The notes under the pieces were generated by a model. That model searched no databases. It saw only the letters and a program-made list of their open reading frames with translations, and was not told the origin of the DNA. From Microcystis aeruginosa NIES-4325 (GTDB lineage: Bacteria > Cyanobacteriota > Cyanobacteriia > Cyanobacteriales > Microcystaceae), in contig NZ_BJKP01000003.1 of assembly GCF_008974145.1 (NCBI RefSeq), positions 70,976-134,975 on the forward strand: DNA of 64,000 nucleotides, in the 5' to 3' direction. Each line of letters starts with the position of its first letter. Positions within the stretch are counted from its first letter, which is position 1. The position numbers and the translations under genes were made by a program. Of this stretch, positions 62,977 through 64,000 are shown piece after piece.

Positions 62977-64000
62977 CTAGTCAAATCGTTTCATTTCCAT
63001 TCCTTCCCTTTCCCTAATGAAAGCAAAAAAGTTTGATTTAAAACAAATCCCAAATAGCAAAGGCAAGACAATATTCCAGTAACTAGGACGGTTGAGCATT
63101 ACAAATGCTAATTCTGCCATAGCACCTAAAGAGATTGCTACGCCAAGTTTAGCCCAATGCTCATAAACATTTCTTAGGTAAGGATTCGCAGTGAGTTTGC
63201 TTTCAGCTATAAGGTCTCTGATTTGACTTGCTCTACTGCCAAAGATATAGATAAAGATTATGAGTCCTGCTAACCCAGTTTCAACGATTAGTCGGGATAG
63301 CATAGAATAGCCGTCATGTTGGTTTAGACGAGCTAAAATGCCTGCTTTTAAAGGCGCAGCCTCCTGAAAAGCATAAGCAAAATTACCTAAGCCAATTCCT
63401 AGCAAAGGATTTTTTTGTAAAGCATAGATTGTGGTACTATAACTGTTTAAAATAGACCCCACACTTATATTTGTGATTTCACTATCTTTTAAAGCAAAAG
63501 GATCGATAAATTTTCCCGAACTCCAGAAAAGTTCTAATTCATCAAGTCTAGATCCAATAGTTGGACTAAATTGATTAATATCCTCTTTATAGGTAAACAT
63601 AACAATCACCAAAAAGAATATAATTGCAAACAAAGGAATAACTTTAGTTAAACATAATTGTATTAAACTTTGTTTTGAAAATTTTCTAATTCGCCATTTT
63701 CGATTAATAAAAATAAAATAAGCTATCAGTAAAGAGAGAGCAAATATATTTGTTACTGACTGAGTTAAGGTGACAGAAGTTACAATAATAATCAAGGAGA
63801 TAGTAGCAAAAATCCTCTTGTTTTTTTTGAAATATCCTGACAATAGCATCTGGCTAATAATTGCGAAGGCTGGCATAGCATAAATTCCTATATCTCCAGG
63901 TTCAGTAAGTACTCCTGAATGCCGTCCTCCCCCTAAAGACAGAGAATAATCCTCATCCGCCGCAGCAACCCTCACTGAATAGGGGAGAAGCCGAGCTATA
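62977..64000 (-). CDS. O-antigen ligase/polymerase-type membrane protein, 5' end outside the window
   Basis: A multi-pass membrane protein (at least six to seven helices in the visible 340 residues, e.g. LIIIVTSVTLTQSVTNIFAL and VIPLFAIIFFLVIVMF) with a large periplasmic loop containing NPLLGIGLGNFAYAF, the pattern seen in Wzy/WaaL-type proteins. The frame is open to the right edge (codons for I-A-R-L-L-P-Y-S precede the GTG at 63975), so the start is not in this window. It is the first visible gene of the leftward polysaccharide cluster. Confidence 0.82.
   Translation of the reverse strand, partial: IARLLPYSVRVAAADEDYSLSLGGGRHSGVLTEPGDIGIYAMPAFAIISQMLLSGYFKKNKRIFATISLIIIVTSVTLTQSVTNIFALSLLIAYFIFINRKWRIRKFSKQSLIQLCLTKVIPLFAIIFFLVIVMFTYKEDINQFSPTIGSRLDELELFWSSGKFIDPFALKDSEITNISVGSILNSYSTTIYALQKNPLLGIGLGNFAYAFQEAAPLKAGILARLNQHDGYSMLSRLIVETGLAGLIIFIYIFGSRASQIRDLIAESKLTANPYLRNVYEHWAKLGVAISLGAMAELAFVMLNRPSYWNIVLPLLFGICFKSNFFAFIREREGMEMKRFD

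Overview
The window reads as a chromosomal segment of a unicellular cyanobacterium, most likely Microcystis (M. aeruginosa-like). Evidence: cytochrome b6f genes (petB, petD), an omega-3 acyl-lipid desaturase (desB), the cyanobacterial pilus-motility protein HmpF next to a PatA/CheY/CheW/MCP operon, PEP-CTERM exported proteins, several GCGATCGC (HIP1) octamers (for example 9193-9200, 11932-11939, 30553-30560, 30762-30769), many 7-bp tandem repeats between genes, MITE-like elements, several PIN toxin-antitoxin modules and restriction-modification genes. No intact transposase, rRNA, CRISPR array or prophage is visible. The species name is inference from gene content and style, not from an alignment.

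Layout, left to right. 1-242: 3' end of a GNAT acetyltransferase. 533-6687 (minus): chemotaxis-like operon for type IV pili (PatA-type regulator, CheY, CheW, TPR-containing MCP) followed by a TPR glycosyltransferase; HmpF is divergent at 7208-8830. 9009-11816: small genes, a squalene/phytoene synthase-family enzyme, and petB-petD. 12054-15472: ATP-grasp, alpha-E and transglutaminase genes, a set known to associate with the proteasome-like peptidase Anbu, which lies at 28995-29762 in this window. 15473-17951: decayed repeat, PIN toxin with an antitoxin carrying an in-frame palindromic insert, DUF29 protein, PEP-CTERM protein. 18164-21634 (minus): tldD, DUF456 and pmbA/tldE. 22408-25723: orphan cytosine methyltransferase, a PIN module whose toxin end is cut by a MITE, and a cluster of small unknown genes.

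26744-31703 (minus): tRNA-Leu overlapping an M48 protease gene, TPR protein, TSUP transporter, Anbu, fabG and an acyltransferase. 31907-36673: orphan antitoxin, methyltransferase, uvrA, cysE. 36888-43606: choice-of-anchor PEP-CTERM protein, tsaB, tRNA-Lys, aldose epimerase, phytol-kinase-like protein, yidD, DUF2993, a His-tailed ferrochelatase-like protein and tRNA-Arg. 43745-50068: desB, an aminotransferase, an MmeI-like type IIL restriction-modification enzyme, DUF29. 50239-57122: MoaD-like protein with thrC, rsmD with a uracil-DNA glycosylase, era, an exported protein and an HtrA/Deg protease. 57747-64000 (minus): a polysaccharide cluster (epimerase, glycosyltransferases, O-antigen-type polymerase cut by the window end) containing a deletion-fused glycosyltransferase remnant.

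The most notable signals are: (1) ATP-grasp/alpha-E/transglutaminase plus Anbu in one window but 13 kb apart; (2) a MITE inside the 3' end of a VapC-type toxin gene, with the missing C-terminus still readable beyond it; (3) a palindromic repeat translated as part of an antitoxin; (4) a protease gene ending inside a tRNA gene on the same strand; (5) a PatA-type pilus regulator whose receiver domain lacks the phospho-acceptor aspartate.
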